Below are positions 16,659-24,586 of a stretch of 64,000 bases of DNA, piece by piece. The stretch is from positions 62,001 to 126,000 of the forward strand of contig NZ_KZ983990.1 in NCBI RefSeq assembly GCF_003569785.1, in the 5' to 3' direction. Position 1 is the first letter of the stretch. Each line of letters starts with the position of its first letter. A program made the position numbers and the translations under genes. The notes below the pieces were generated by a model. It ran no database searches. It saw only the letters and a program-made list of their open reading frames with translations, and was not told the DNA's origin. The DNA comes from Leucobacter sp. wl10. Its GTDB lineage: Bacteria > Actinomycetota > Actinomycetes > Actinomycetales > Microbacteriaceae.

Positions 16659-17711
16659 GTGAGCATCGATACCCCGCGCGCCGCGTCTCGCTCGTTCGCC
16701 TCCGACAACTACGCGGGAGCCCACCCCGAGGTGCTCGCCGCGGTCGCGGCGGCGAACGTGGGCCACGCACCGGCCTACGGCGCCGACCCCTGGACCGCGC
16801 GCTTCGCCGAGGTCGTGCGCACCCTCTTCGGGGAGCGGGCGGAAGCCTTCCCGGTGTTCAACGGCACCGGGGCCAACGTGCTCTCGCTGCAGGCCTCACT
16901 GCCCCGCTGGGGCGCCGTCGTCTGCGCGCGCAGCGCCCACGTCAACGTCGACGAGGGCGGGGCGCCCGAGAAGACCGCGGGGCTCAAGCTGCTCCCCGTG
17001 CCCGCCGAGCACGGCAAGCTCACCCCGGAGCTCGTCGACCGCGAGGCGTGGGGGTGGGGCGACGAGCACCGCGCCCAGCCCCTCGCCGTCTCCATCTCGC
17101 AGAGCACCGAGCTCGGCACCTGTTACACGGCGGCGGAGGTGCGGGCGCTCGCCGATCACGCCCACGAGCGCGGCATGGTGCTGCACGTGGACGGCTCGCG
17201 GCTCGGCAACGCCGCCGCCCACCTCGGGTGCTCGCTCGCCGAGATCACGAGCGAGGCGGGCGTCGACCTGCTCAGCCTCGGCGGCACCAAGAACGGCCTG
17301 CTCGGGGCCGAGGCCGTGGTCGTGCTCAATCCGGACGCCGCGTCGGGGCTCCCGTATCTCCGCAAACTCGATATGCAGCTCGGCTCGAAGATGCGCTTCG
17401 TCTCGGCTCAGCTGATCGCGCTCTACGAGGGCGATCTCTGGCTGCGCTCGGCGGGCCGCGCCAACGAGATGGCGTCGCGGCTGCGCGCGGGCCTCGAGAC
17501 GCTCGCGGCGCGCGGCGCGCGCATCGGGCTGCCCCACCCCACCCAGTCGAACGTCGTCTTCGCCGCCCTTCCGGCCGACGCCAGGGCACGGGCCCACGAG
17601 CGCTTCCGCTTCTACGACTGGCCGGGCGACGACTCGCTGGTGCGCCTCATGTGCGCGTTCGACACGACGCCCGACGACGTCGACGCGCTGCTCGCCGCGA
17701 TCGCGGGCTGA
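16659..17711 (+). CDS. Low-specificity L-threonine aldolase
   Basis: A 350-residue PLP enzyme of the beta-eliminating lyase fold, splitting threonine or allo-threonine to glycine and acetaldehyde. The N-terminal signature SFASDNYAGAHPEVL, the FNGTGANVLSLQ loop, the EDGGxP-equivalent HVDGSRLGNAA and the PLP lysine in LGGTKNGLLGAEA (near residue 210) are all present. Start is GTG 16659. It stands alone between the exporter module and the LysE gene and converges on the latter. Confidence 0.92.
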   Translation: MSIDTPRAASRSFASDNYAGAHPEVLAAVAAANVGHAPAYGADPWTARFAEVVRTLFGERAEAFPVFNGTGANVLSLQASLPRWGAVVCARSAHVNVDEGGAPEKTAGLKLLPVPAEHGKLTPELVDREAWGWGDEHRAQPLAVSISQSTELGTCYTAAEVRALADHAHERGMVLHVDGSRLGNAAAHLGCSLAEITSEAGVDLLSLGGTKNGLLGAEAVVVLNPDAASGLPYLRKLDMQLGSKMRFVSAQLIALYEGDLWLRSAGRANEMASRLRAGLETLAARGARIGLPHPTQSNVVFAALPADARARAHERFRFYDWPGDDSLVRLMCAFDTTPDDVDALLAAIAG

Positions 17712-17734
17712 TCCGGACCTCGCCCCGGCGCCTC

Positions 17735-18349
17735 TCACACCCCGATCCCGCCGAACGCGAGACGCGCGGCGATCACGAGCATCACGACGGCCACGACCCA
17801 GTCGAGCACCTGCCAGGAGCGCGGCGCGGCGAAGAAGCGCGTCAGCGCCCGCGCCCCGTACCCGAGCGCGAAGAACCACGCGACGCTCGCGATCGCCCCG
17901 CCCGCCACGAACCACCAGCGCTCCGGGTCGCCCTGGGCGTTGCCGATCGAGCCCATGAGCAGCATCGTGTCGAGGTAGACGTGCGGGTTGAGATAGGTGA
18001 TGGCGAGGCAGGCCAGGATCGTGCGCCTCCGCGATCCCTCCGCTCCCCCGGCCGCCGCCAGCGCTCGGGGCTCCATCGCCCGCCGCGCCGCGCTCCACGC
18101 GTACCAGAGCAGGAACGCGACGCCGCCCCAGCGCACGATCTCGAGCAGAATCGGCGCGCGCTGCACCACGAAGCCGATGCCGGCCACCCCGAGCAGCTCG
18201 AGCAGCGCGTCCGTGAGCCCGCAGATGAGCACCACGGGGAGCACGTGCTCGCGGCGGATCCCCTGGCGCAGCACGAAGGCGTTCTGCGCGCCGATGGCGA
18301 CGATGAGGGAGAGCCCGCTGCCGGCGCCGATGAGGAGAGGAAGGATCAC
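17735..18349 (-). CDS. lysE: LysE-family basic amino acid exporter
   Basis: A 204-residue membrane protein with six hydrophobic segments. The N-terminal LLIGAGSGLSLIVAIGAQNA followed by FVLRQGIRREH is the LysE/ArgO signature, and the AITYLNPHVYLDTMLLMG segment is conserved. The family exports lysine and arginine when intracellular levels rise. It is divergent from the LysG/ArgP-type regulator with only 97 bp between them, the classical lysE-lysG arrangement of Corynebacterium, which supports the function strongly. Confidence 0.93.
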   Translation of the reverse strand: MILPLLIGAGSGLSLIVAIGAQNAFVLRQGIRREHVLPVVLICGLTDALLELLGVAGIGFVVQRAPILLEIVRWGGVAFLLWYAWSAARRAMEPRALAAAGGAEGSRRRTILACLAITYLNPHVYLDTMLLMGSIGNAQGDPERWWFVAGGAIASVAWFFALGYGARALTRFFAAPRSWQVLDWVVAVVMLVIAARLAFGGIGV

Positions 18350-18386
18350 GCAGACGACGTTACGGGCCGCGCAGCTCGCGCATCCA

Positions 18387-18412
18387 CTTCAGAATGCCTA
18401 CAGATTCTGAAG
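18387..18412. promoter_or_regulatory. Inverted repeat in the lysE-lysG divergent promoter
   Basis: Perfect 9-bp arms CTTCAGAAT (18387-18395) and ATTCTGAAG (18404-18412) are separated by 8 bp in the short divergent promoter. The arrangement matches a LysR-type activator site, so LysG is the likely ligand-dependent binder. Confidence 0.7.
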
Positions 18413-18446
18413 TAACATGAGCAATGCTTCATCGAGAGGGGGCCGC

Positions 18447-19331
18447 ATGGATCTGCCGGTCGAGCACCTGTCCACCTTCGCCGCGATCGTCGAGGAGCGC
18501 AGCTTCGAGGGGGCAGCCAGGCGACTGCACATCACGCCCTCGGCGGTGAGCCAGCGCGTGCGCGCCATGGAGCAGCGCGTCGGGGCGGTGCTGCTGCGCC
18601 GCAGCCGCCCGATCGAGGTGACGGAGGCGGGCACGGCGGTGCTGCGGGCCGCTCGGCAGGTGGAACGCATCGCCGGCGACGTGGCGGCCGAACTGGGGCA
18701 GGAGCCGGCGGGCGGATCGCTGATCCCGATCGTCGTCAACGCCGACTCGCTCGCCACCTGGTTCGTTCCGGCGATCGCCCGGGCCGCGCGCGAGACCGGC
18801 GCGCGGTTCGAGGTGATCCGCGCCGACGAGACCCTCTCGACGGATCACCTGCGCCGCGGCGCCGCGATGGCGGCCGTCACGGCGACGCGCGAGCCGGTGC
18901 CGGGCTGCACCGCGGCGCGCCTGGGCGTCGACCGCTACCGAGCGGTGGCCAGCCCGCGGTTCGCCGCGCTCCACTTCGCCGGCGGGCTGAGCGCCGAGAC
19001 GGTGCGCACCGCCCCCATGGTCGAGTTCGACCGGCAGGACGTCTTCCAGCAGCGCTTCCTGCGCCGCGTGACCCGCGCGGACGTCTCGCCGCCCCGGCAC
19101 TACGTGCCGTCATCGGCCGAGTTCGCACTGGCGGTCGAGCTGGGCATGGGGTGGGGCATGCTGCCTGCGCTGCAGTGCGCCGAGGCGCTCGCGGACGGGC
19201 GTCTCGTCGAGCTCGCCCCCGGATCCGCCATCGATCTGCCGCTCTACTGGCAGCGCTGGAGGCTGCGCTCGCCGGTACTCGACGCCCTCTCGTCGGTGAT
19301 CGCCGAGGAGGCCGCGGCCGCGCTCGGCTGA
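18447..19331 (+). CDS. lysG: LysR-family regulator, LysG/ArgP type
   Basis: A 294-residue LysR-type regulator of the LysG/ArgP group. The winged helix-turn-helix is at residues 3-60 (FAAIVEERSFEGAARRLHIT, PSAVSQRVRAMEQRVG), followed by the effector domain (VVNADSLATWFVPAI, then FEVIRADETLSTDHLRRG). The family activates lysE in response to lysine, arginine or histidine. ATG 18447 after GAGAGGGGGCCGC is preferred to the ATG at 18417, because the family begins MDLPxxxLxTFAA. Confidence 0.92.
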   Translation: MDLPVEHLSTFAAIVEERSFEGAARRLHITPSAVSQRVRAMEQRVGAVLLRRSRPIEVTEAGTAVLRAARQVERIAGDVAAELGQEPAGGSLIPIVVNADSLATWFVPAIARAARETGARFEVIRADETLSTDHLRRGAAMAAVTATREPVPGCTAARLGVDRYRAVASPRFAALHFAGGLSAETVRTAPMVEFDRQDVFQQRFLRRVTRADVSPPRHYVPSSAEFALAVELGMGWGMLPALQCAEALADGRLVELAPGSAIDLPLYWQRWRLRSPVLDALSSVIAEEAAAALG

Positions 19332-19394
19332 CGCGAGGACCGGCTGCGCCGAGCACCGGCGCTACGCTGGTTGGAGTCACGCCGAGGAGGATCC

Positions 19395-19436
19395 ATGCCG
19401 CACGCCACCGCCCTGCCGCTCGTGGACGCGCGCTGA
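19395..19436 (+). CDS. 13-codon leader peptide overlapping the AEC transporter start
   Basis: ATG 19395 follows an excellent ribosome-binding site (GAGGAGG, 19384-19390) and encodes MPHATALPLVDAR. Its TGA (19434-19436) shares a base with the ATG of the transporter (TGATG). The transporter start itself has no Shine-Dalgarno sequence, so its translation probably depends on this leader. The peptide lacks runs of one amino acid, so ordinary attenuation is not suggested. Confidence 0.45.
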   Translation: MPHATALPLVDAR

Positions 19437-20353
19437 TGCTGGGGGTGCTGCAGGGCTTCGCCCTGATCCTCGGCATCATCGCCGCGGGTTATCTGGCAGC
19501 GCTCTTCCGCGTGGTCGAGGGCGAGCAGCGCCGGGTGCTCAACAGCGTCGCGTTCTTCGTGGCCACACCCGCGCTGCTGTTCTCGGTGCTGCGGAAGAGC
19601 GATCCGGGGGTGATCCTCTCCCCCGTCATCCTGGTCACGAGCGCGGCCGCGATCATCGTAGCGGCGGCCTTCGTCATCGCCTCGCGGCTGTGGTTCCGAC
19701 GCGACCTCGCGGGCACCACGCTCGGGGCGACCTGTGCGGGCTACGTCAACTCGAACAACCTCGGCCTGCCGGTGGCGGTCTACATCCTCGGCGACGCGGC
19801 CTACGTCGCGCCCCTCATCCTCGTGCAGCTGATCGCCTTCGCGCCCGCCGTCCTCGCGATCCTCGAGTCGACCCGCGGCAACCAGCGCGGCGCGGTCGTC
19901 GCGCTCGGCCGCGCGGCCTCCAACCCGATCATCATCGCGTCGGTGCTCGGCCTGCTCGCGGCGCTCCTGGCGGTGCCGATCCCGGAACTCGTGATGGGGC
20001 CGATCGACATGCTCGGGGCTGCGGCGATCCCGATGGTGCTGCTCAGCTTCGGCATGTCGCTGCGGGGTCAGCGGGCGCTGCAGCCGGGCACCGGCCGCGC
20101 CGCGGTGCTCGTCGCCTCGGCGCTCAAGGTGCTGATCATGCCGGTCGTGGCCTGGGGGCTCGCCACCGTGTTCGGCTTCGGCGCGCACGAGACCTTCGTC
20201 GCGACCACCATCGCCGCCCTGCCCACGGCTCAGAACGTCTACAACTACGCGGCCACCTATCGTCGCGCCGAGACCACGGTGCGCGACACGGTGTTCCTCA
20301 CGACCTTCGCCTCCCTGCCGGTCATCGCGGCCGTGTCCTGGCTGCTCGGATAG
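19436..20353 (+). CDS. AEC (auxin efflux carrier) family transporter
   Basis: A 305-residue membrane protein with about ten hydrophobic segments. The start MLGVLQGFALILGIIAAGYL is typical of bacterial AEC transporters, and the paired motifs CAGYVNSNNLGLPVAVYILG (near residue 100) and ALPTAQNVYNYAATY (near 265) mark the two inverted repeats. Substrates in the family include malonate, malate and other organic acids; no specific one can be assigned. Translation seems coupled to the short upstream leader frame. Confidence 0.9.
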   Translation: MLGVLQGFALILGIIAAGYLAALFRVVEGEQRRVLNSVAFFVATPALLFSVLRKSDPGVILSPVILVTSAAAIIVAAAFVIASRLWFRRDLAGTTLGATCAGYVNSNNLGLPVAVYILGDAAYVAPLILVQLIAFAPAVLAILESTRGNQRGAVVALGRAASNPIIIASVLGLLAALLAVPIPELVMGPIDMLGAAAIPMVLLSFGMSLRGQRALQPGTGRAAVLVASALKVLIMPVVAWGLATVFGFGAHETFVATTIAALPTAQNVYNYAATYRRAETTVRDTVFLTTFASLPVIAAVSWLLG

Positions 20354-20440
20354 GCGCAGCTGGAATATCGGGCGCCGCGCCCGCGTTGCGACTGTGCGGA
20401 ACCATCACCGGCACGCCGCCGCACGACACCGAGGAGCACC

Positions 20441-21016
20441 GTGACCCCACGCACCGCGCAGACCAGCGCCCCCGTTCTCGACACGCTCGCCGAGCGCTGG
20501 AGCCCGCGCTCTTTCGACACCGAGCACACCTTCCCCGAGGGCGCCCTGCGGGGGGTGCTGGAGGCCGCCCGCTGGGCGCCGAGCGCCAACAACTCCCAGC
20601 CGTGGCGCTTCATCGTGGCCCGTCGCGGCAGCGCGAGCTTCGCCCGTATCGAGGGCGCGCTGGCCGGATTCAACCGCGAGTGGGCCGGCCTGGCCGCGGC
20701 CCTCATCGTCAACGTGGCAGAGGTCGAGGACGCCGAGGGCGGACCGCGCCCGTGGGCCGAGTACGATCTCGGCCAGGCCGTCGCCCACCTCAGCGTGCAG
20801 GCGCACGCCGAGGGCTTCCACACTCACCAGATGGGCGGCTTCGACCGCGAGGCGATCCGCGCCGTCTTCGACCTGGACGAGCGCCTGCGCCCCGTCTCCA
20901 TCACCGCGATCGGCCTGCTGGGCGGCCTCGAGCAGCTCTCCGACACCCTGCGCGAGCGCGAGGCGGCGCCCCGCACACGGCTGACGCTCGAAGACCTCAT
21001 CCTCGTGCGCGATTGA
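20441..21016 (+). CDS. Nitroreductase-family FMN protein
   Basis: A 191-residue nitroreductase-fold enzyme. FMN-phosphate contacts are expected from RWSPRSF near residue 19, and AARWAPSANNSQPWRFIV (43-60) is the conserved FMN loop. DLGQAVAHLSVQAHAEGF forms the dimer helix, and QMGGFD follows. It probably reduces nitro or quinone compounds or serves as an oxidative-stress reductase; the true substrate is unknown. GTG 20441 is preceded by GAGGAG at 20431-20436. Confidence 0.9.
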   Translation: MTPRTAQTSAPVLDTLAERWSPRSFDTEHTFPEGALRGVLEAARWAPSANNSQPWRFIVARRGSASFARIEGALAGFNREWAGLAAALIVNVAEVEDAEGGPRPWAEYDLGQAVAHLSVQAHAEGFHTHQMGGFDREAIRAVFDLDERLRPVSITAIGLLGGLEQLSDTLREREAAPRTRLTLEDLILVRD

Positions 21017-21055
21017 TCCTCGGGGTGGCGCGATCCGCGTCACCCCGAGGGCAGT

Positions 21056-21847
21056 TCAGTCGAGCATGTCGCTCTGGTCGATGACCGATTCGACGGTCTC
21101 GACCAGAGCGCGCTTCTTGGCGTACAGCGGGTGGGCCGGATCATCGGCTTCGGCCGGCAGGCCGAGCGCGGCCGCCGTCTCGAGCGTGTTCACCCCGGCG
21201 CAGGCGACGACGGTGGATTCGGGCAGCTCGGGGAACTGCTCGGCCACCTGCTCCGCGATCTTGGCCGAGGCCACGAGCAGGGCGTTGATGCGCCCGGACT
21301 GGATGTCCTCGCGGATGTGCACCGAGGCGGGCACGCCGACCGTGCGGAACGCGAGCACCTGCGTCACGTCGTGACCGCGGCTCATCAGCCCCTGCGTGAG
21401 CACCGGGATCGCCACGTCCGAGCGCAGGGTGAGCACCCGCAGCTTCTCGCCGGTGTCGATCTCGGGCCACTCCTCGAGGAGCGCGTGCGTGCTGTTGCCC
21501 CGGCTCGGCATTCGGGTGATGGGATACCCGGCGTTCCGGAACGCCACCGCCGTCGCCTCGCCGACGATGGCGAGCTTGGTCTCGGGCGGGATCACGGCGT
21601 TGTGGTGCGTGAGCACGTCGGCGACCGTGGAGCTGGTCGCCGTCATCCAGTCGAAGCGGCCCGCCTCGAGCTCCTTCAGCGCCTCGACGAGCTTCTCCTC
21701 CTCGCTCGTGTGCGCGAAGTCCACGAGTGGAGCGATGACCGTGTGGGCCCCGTGCTCGCGCAGCGCCTTCGAGACCAGGTCTCCCCAGGTTCCGCCCCTG
21801 GGCACCAGGACACGCAGGCCACTGAGCGGCTTCGCCTCAGTCGACAT
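21056..21847 (-). CDS. hemD: Uroporphyrinogen-III synthase
   Basis: A 263-residue two-domain HemD protein that cyclises hydroxymethylbilane with inversion of ring D in heme and siroheme biosynthesis. The N-terminal LSGLRVLVPRGGTWGDLVS, the central TATSSTVADVL, the GEATAVAFRNAGY block and the DVTQVLAFRTVGV segment follow the family order. The sequence is divergent, as HemD usually is. ATG 21847 is preferred to GTG 21856 because of its context (GTGGGG upstream). The PPOX-like gene at 23204 is the only other candidate heme gene nearby. Confidence 0.85.
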   Translation of the reverse strand: MSTEAKPLSGLRVLVPRGGTWGDLVSKALREHGAHTVIAPLVDFAHTSEEEKLVEALKELEAGRFDWMTATSSTVADVLTHHNAVIPPETKLAIVGEATAVAFRNAGYPITRMPSRGNSTHALLEEWPEIDTGEKLRVLTLRSDVAIPVLTQGLMSRGHDVTQVLAFRTVGVPASVHIREDIQSGRINALLVASAKIAEQVAEQFPELPESTVVACAGVNTLETAAALGLPAEADDPAHPLYAKKRALVETVESVIDQSDMLD

Positions 21848-22034
21848 ACACCCCACTCACTCGACACCAATACAAAAGGCCATACGATCAGTCATTCGTG
21901 GACCCGAGGTATGGCCGCTGACGGATATCCATCGGTCCCTATTCTGACCCTGCGGCACTCCGGAAGCAAAACGAGCGCCACCGCGCACCCGAACGCAACC
22001 GAAATGTGATCTATCGATGTCGCCCGTGCGCCGG

Positions 22035-22295
22035 CTACTGCAGGCGCTTCGCCACCGCGGTCGCGACGCCCCACACGGCGAGGCCGGCGAACGCGGCGGC
22101 GGCGGCCACCCCCGCGGCGAAGCCGAGGGGGTTGCGCCGCTTCTGCTCGGCGATACGCTCCTTCGCGTCGCCCACCGCGTCGTCGATGCGCTGCGCGTAG
22201 TTGAGCCGATCCTTGAGCTGGGACAGGGTGTCGTACAGCTCGGCGCGGGCGCGGGCCGCCTCGGCGACACCCTGCTGCTTCTCTCGTGAGGTCAT
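22035..22295 (-). CDS. DUF3618-type small membrane protein
   Basis: An 86-residue protein with a charged N-terminal helix (RARAELYDTLSQLKDRLNYA), characteristic of DUF3618, and one C-terminal membrane segment (GFAAGVAAAAAFAGLAVWGV). It forms a three-gene overlapping operon with the holin-like and YtxH-like genes upstream. Such trios are common in actinobacteria and are thought to act at the cell envelope, but no mechanism is known. ATG 22295 overlaps the stop of the preceding gene by 4 bp. Confidence 0.85.
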   Translation of the reverse strand: MTSREKQQGVAEAARARAELYDTLSQLKDRLNYAQRIDDAVGDAKERIAEQKRRNPLGFAAGVAAAAAFAGLAVWGVATAVAKRLQ

Positions 22296-22750
22296 CGCCA
22301 GTTCCCCTCTTCGCCGACGCGCGGCATCTGCGTTCCGCGGGGCTCGGAGGGCTCCGCGTTCACCCGCACCTCGCTCATGGCGGTGAGGTCGCCGCCCACG
22401 CGATCGAGCGTCTCCTCGGGCACCGGGTTGCCGCGCTTGATGAGCGCCACACCGGCGAGGATCGCCGCCGCGGCGAGCAGCAGCAGCGCCGCGGCCACGA
22501 CCAGCGCGGCGAGCCACCACGGCCACACCAGCGCGAGAGCCGCGATGGCCGCGATGACGAGCGCCTCGAGCATGAAGAAGAGGAAGAAGAGCGCGACGAC
22601 GATAGCCCCCGCGCCGATCCCGGCCTTCTTCGCCTTCGAGACGATCTCGCGCTTCGCGTTCTCGTACTCGAGCTTGGCGAGGGCGACGATCTGCTGCGGC
22701 AGGCGGGTCAGCAGCTCGAACGTTCCCGCCTGATCCTTCCTGCGGCTCAT
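22292..22750 (-). CDS. Phage-holin-family (Phage_holin_3_6) membrane protein
   Basis: A 152-residue protein with an amphipathic N-terminus (ELLTRLPQQIVALAKLEYEN, AKREIVSKAKKAG) and two long membrane segments spanning residues 47-105. It matches the Phage_holin_3_6 / DUF1469 family, whose members are chromosomal and not true phage holins. The charged tail is cytoplasmic. It is the middle gene of the operon, overlapping both neighbours by 4 bp. Confidence 0.85.
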   Translation of the reverse strand: MSRRKDQAGTFELLTRLPQQIVALAKLEYENAKREIVSKAKKAGIGAGAIVVALFFLFFMLEALVIAAIAALALVWPWWLAALVVAAALLLLAAAAILAGVALIKRGNPVPEETLDRVGGDLTAMSEVRVNAEPSEPRGTQMPRVGEEGNWR

Positions 22751-23106
22751 GCGGCACCGCCCGCGGTCGGCGCGGACTCGTCCGCCGCGCGCGTCCCGGC
22801 TCCCGCGGTGCCGCCGGTCTTCGCGGATCCGCCGCCGGCGCCCGCCGGGCGGGTGGGCGGGTCGCTGCGGTCGTTGAGGAGGGACGCGAACGCGCCCTTG
22901 CCCGCGCGCACCACCGTTGCCTTCAGCTCATCGACGCGGGTCTGCGTGGCCTCGCGCATCGCGCTGACCCCGCGCTGCACGGGCGCGGTGTGCCACACGG
23001 TCTGGGCGCCGCGCTTGATCTGCTCGTAACGCTCACGGCCCGCCCGGGTACCCAGCACGTACCCGACCGCCGCGCCGAGAACGAATGCGATCTTGCCCTT
23101 CATCAT
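22747..23106 (-). CDS. YtxH-like small membrane protein
   Basis: A 119-residue protein. One N-terminal membrane segment, IAFVLGAAVGYVLGTRAG, ends in GRERY, the YtxH hallmark. A helical region with ATQTRVDELKATVVRAGKGA follows, then a Gly/Ala/Thr-rich disordered tail. It is the first gene of the envelope trio. Two adjacent ATG codons (23106, 23103) follow GGGAGG; either may start translation. The function is not known. Confidence 0.82.
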   Translation of the reverse strand: MMKGKIAFVLGAAVGYVLGTRAGRERYEQIKRGAQTVWHTAPVQRGVSAMREATQTRVDELKATVVRAGKGAFASLLNDRSDPPTRPAGAGGGSAKTGGTAGAGTRAADESAPTAGGAA

Positions 23107-23203
23107 TGCCTCCCGCCGATGGCGTCTCGTGGTCTTCCGCTAGCCTACTCCGCCCGCGTCGAGGTTTGCATACCCCTGCGGTTATATACGCGACCCGTTG
23201 CGA

Positions 23204-24586
23204 TTATTCGGATATTCCGGTAAGCCGACGGCGCAGCACTACGGCCGCCGCGCGCGCGTCGGCCACCGCCGTCGCGAGATCGCCGCCGTGCAGGGCCGTG
23301 CCCACCGGCAGCGTGTCGCGGCGCTCGTCGCGCGCGCGGCCGAGCCGTTCGACGGCGGCGTCGCGCTGCGCGATCGAAGCATAGGGCGCAGCGCGCACCG
23401 CCGCCGCGGTCTCGCCGGACCGCGGGCGCAGATCGGCGGCGGCCAGCGCCTCCCGCACCCGCGAAGCGGGCTCATCCCGACCCCACCCGCCGGCGTCGAC
23501 GGCCGGGATCGCCGGCCCGGCCGCCTCCACCCGGTATCCGGCGCCATCGCGCTCGATGCGCAGCGACCAGCGCTCCCCGCCGGGGATCGTCACGGTCTGC
23601 ACGGCCGGCATCACACCCCGGTCGCCCACCGGGAGCCCCGGATCCTCGACGGGGGCGCCGCCGCGCACCCGCAGTTGCGAGGGCCTCAGCTCGTCCGACT
23701 CGCCCGCCGGGTCGGACGGGCACCCGCCCGCAGCGCCCTCGAGCCCGATCACGAGAGAGCGAGCACCGACTTCGCCGCCGTCTTCCCGGACGAGCCACTC
23801 GCCCGCCGCACCCTCGCCGCCGCGGCGCGGCGCGGACGCGGGCACGGCCGCATCGGCGAACTCCGCGCCGTACAGGGCCAGTCGCTCCAGCAGGGCGCGG
23901 CGGAGCGCGGCCCATCCCCCGCTCGGGGCGACGCCTGTTTCACGTGCAACAACCCGATCGGCGTAGGCGAGCGCGGCACCGGAGAGGGAGCCGGTGCGGG
24001 TGAGCGTCTCGTTCAGCCCCGGCGCGGCGATCGCCACCTCCACCTCGTCGGCCGATACCCCGAACCGCTCGCGCACCAGCGGCTCCACGAGCCGCTCGAG
24101 CGGCACGCTACCGAGGCGCGCACGCACGAGCGCGCCCAGCGCGTGCGTCTTGCCGATCGTGAGCACGGGCTTGACCCGGTCGAGGTAGGCGCGGGCCGCG
24201 GCGCGGCCCCCCAGCAGGGCGACCGCGCTGGACGAGACGGGCACGGCCGGGATGCCGAGCACCGCGGGCGTCGGCTGCGGCGCCCATTCGCCCCTCGGGC
24301 CGCGCAGCAGCACGGGGGCGGGCGGCTCGGCGACCGGCCGCGCGGCCTCGGCGGCGGGTCCGCCGGCGGTCAGCGGAGCGGCGACGTGCTCGAGGAAATC
24401 GCGCAGCGCCCCATCGGGGTCCGGCACTCCCCGATCGTCGGGGCCGGTCCAGGCGTCGGGCCGGTCCTCGCGGTCCGGCACCCCCACCCGCACCGACAGC
24501 CCCACCTCCGCCAGCTCGAGAGCCGCCGCAAGCGCGGGCAGGCCGTCGCCCAGCACATAGGCGTCGGCCACGCGGGCCTCAACCAC
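23204..24586 (-). CDS. Protoporphyrinogen oxidase-like flavoprotein with degenerate FAD motif
   Basis: A 460-residue protein related to HemY-type protoporphyrinogen/coproporphyrinogen oxidases. The best match is the central TIGKTHALGALVRARLGSVP followed by LERLVEPLVRERFGVSADEVE. The N-terminal dinucleotide loop is eroded: the usual GGGIxGL becomes LGDGLPALAAAL, and the expected Glu after strand 2 is missing (VRVGVPDRED). It overlaps the CPBP protease gene by 8 bp. It may be a divergent or non-catalytic paralogue; hemD lies 1.4 kb away on the same strand. Confidence 0.6.
   Translation of the reverse strand: MVEARVADAYVLGDGLPALAAALELAEVGLSVRVGVPDREDRPDAWTGPDDRGVPDPDGALRDFLEHVAAPLTAGGPAAEAARPVAEPPAPVLLRGPRGEWAPQPTPAVLGIPAVPVSSSAVALLGGRAAARAYLDRVKPVLTIGKTHALGALVRARLGSVPLERLVEPLVRERFGVSADEVEVAIAAPGLNETLTRTGSLSGAALAYADRVVARETGVAPSGGWAALRRALLERLALYGAEFADAAVPASAPRRGGEGAAGEWLVREDGGEVGARSLVIGLEGAAGGCPSDPAGESDELRPSQLRVRGGAPVEDPGLPVGDRGVMPAVQTVTIPGGERWSLRIERDGAGYRVEAAGPAIPAVDAGGWGRDEPASRVREALAAADLRPRSGETAAAVRAAPYASIAQRDAAVERLGRARDERRDTLPVGTALHGGDLATAVADARAAAVVLRRRLTGISE

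Noticed and set aside
22292-22750. Prophage holin
   Set aside because: The family name is misleading; no endolysin or phage structural gene lies nearby, and the gene sits in a chromosomal trio with DUF3618 and YtxH-like genes.
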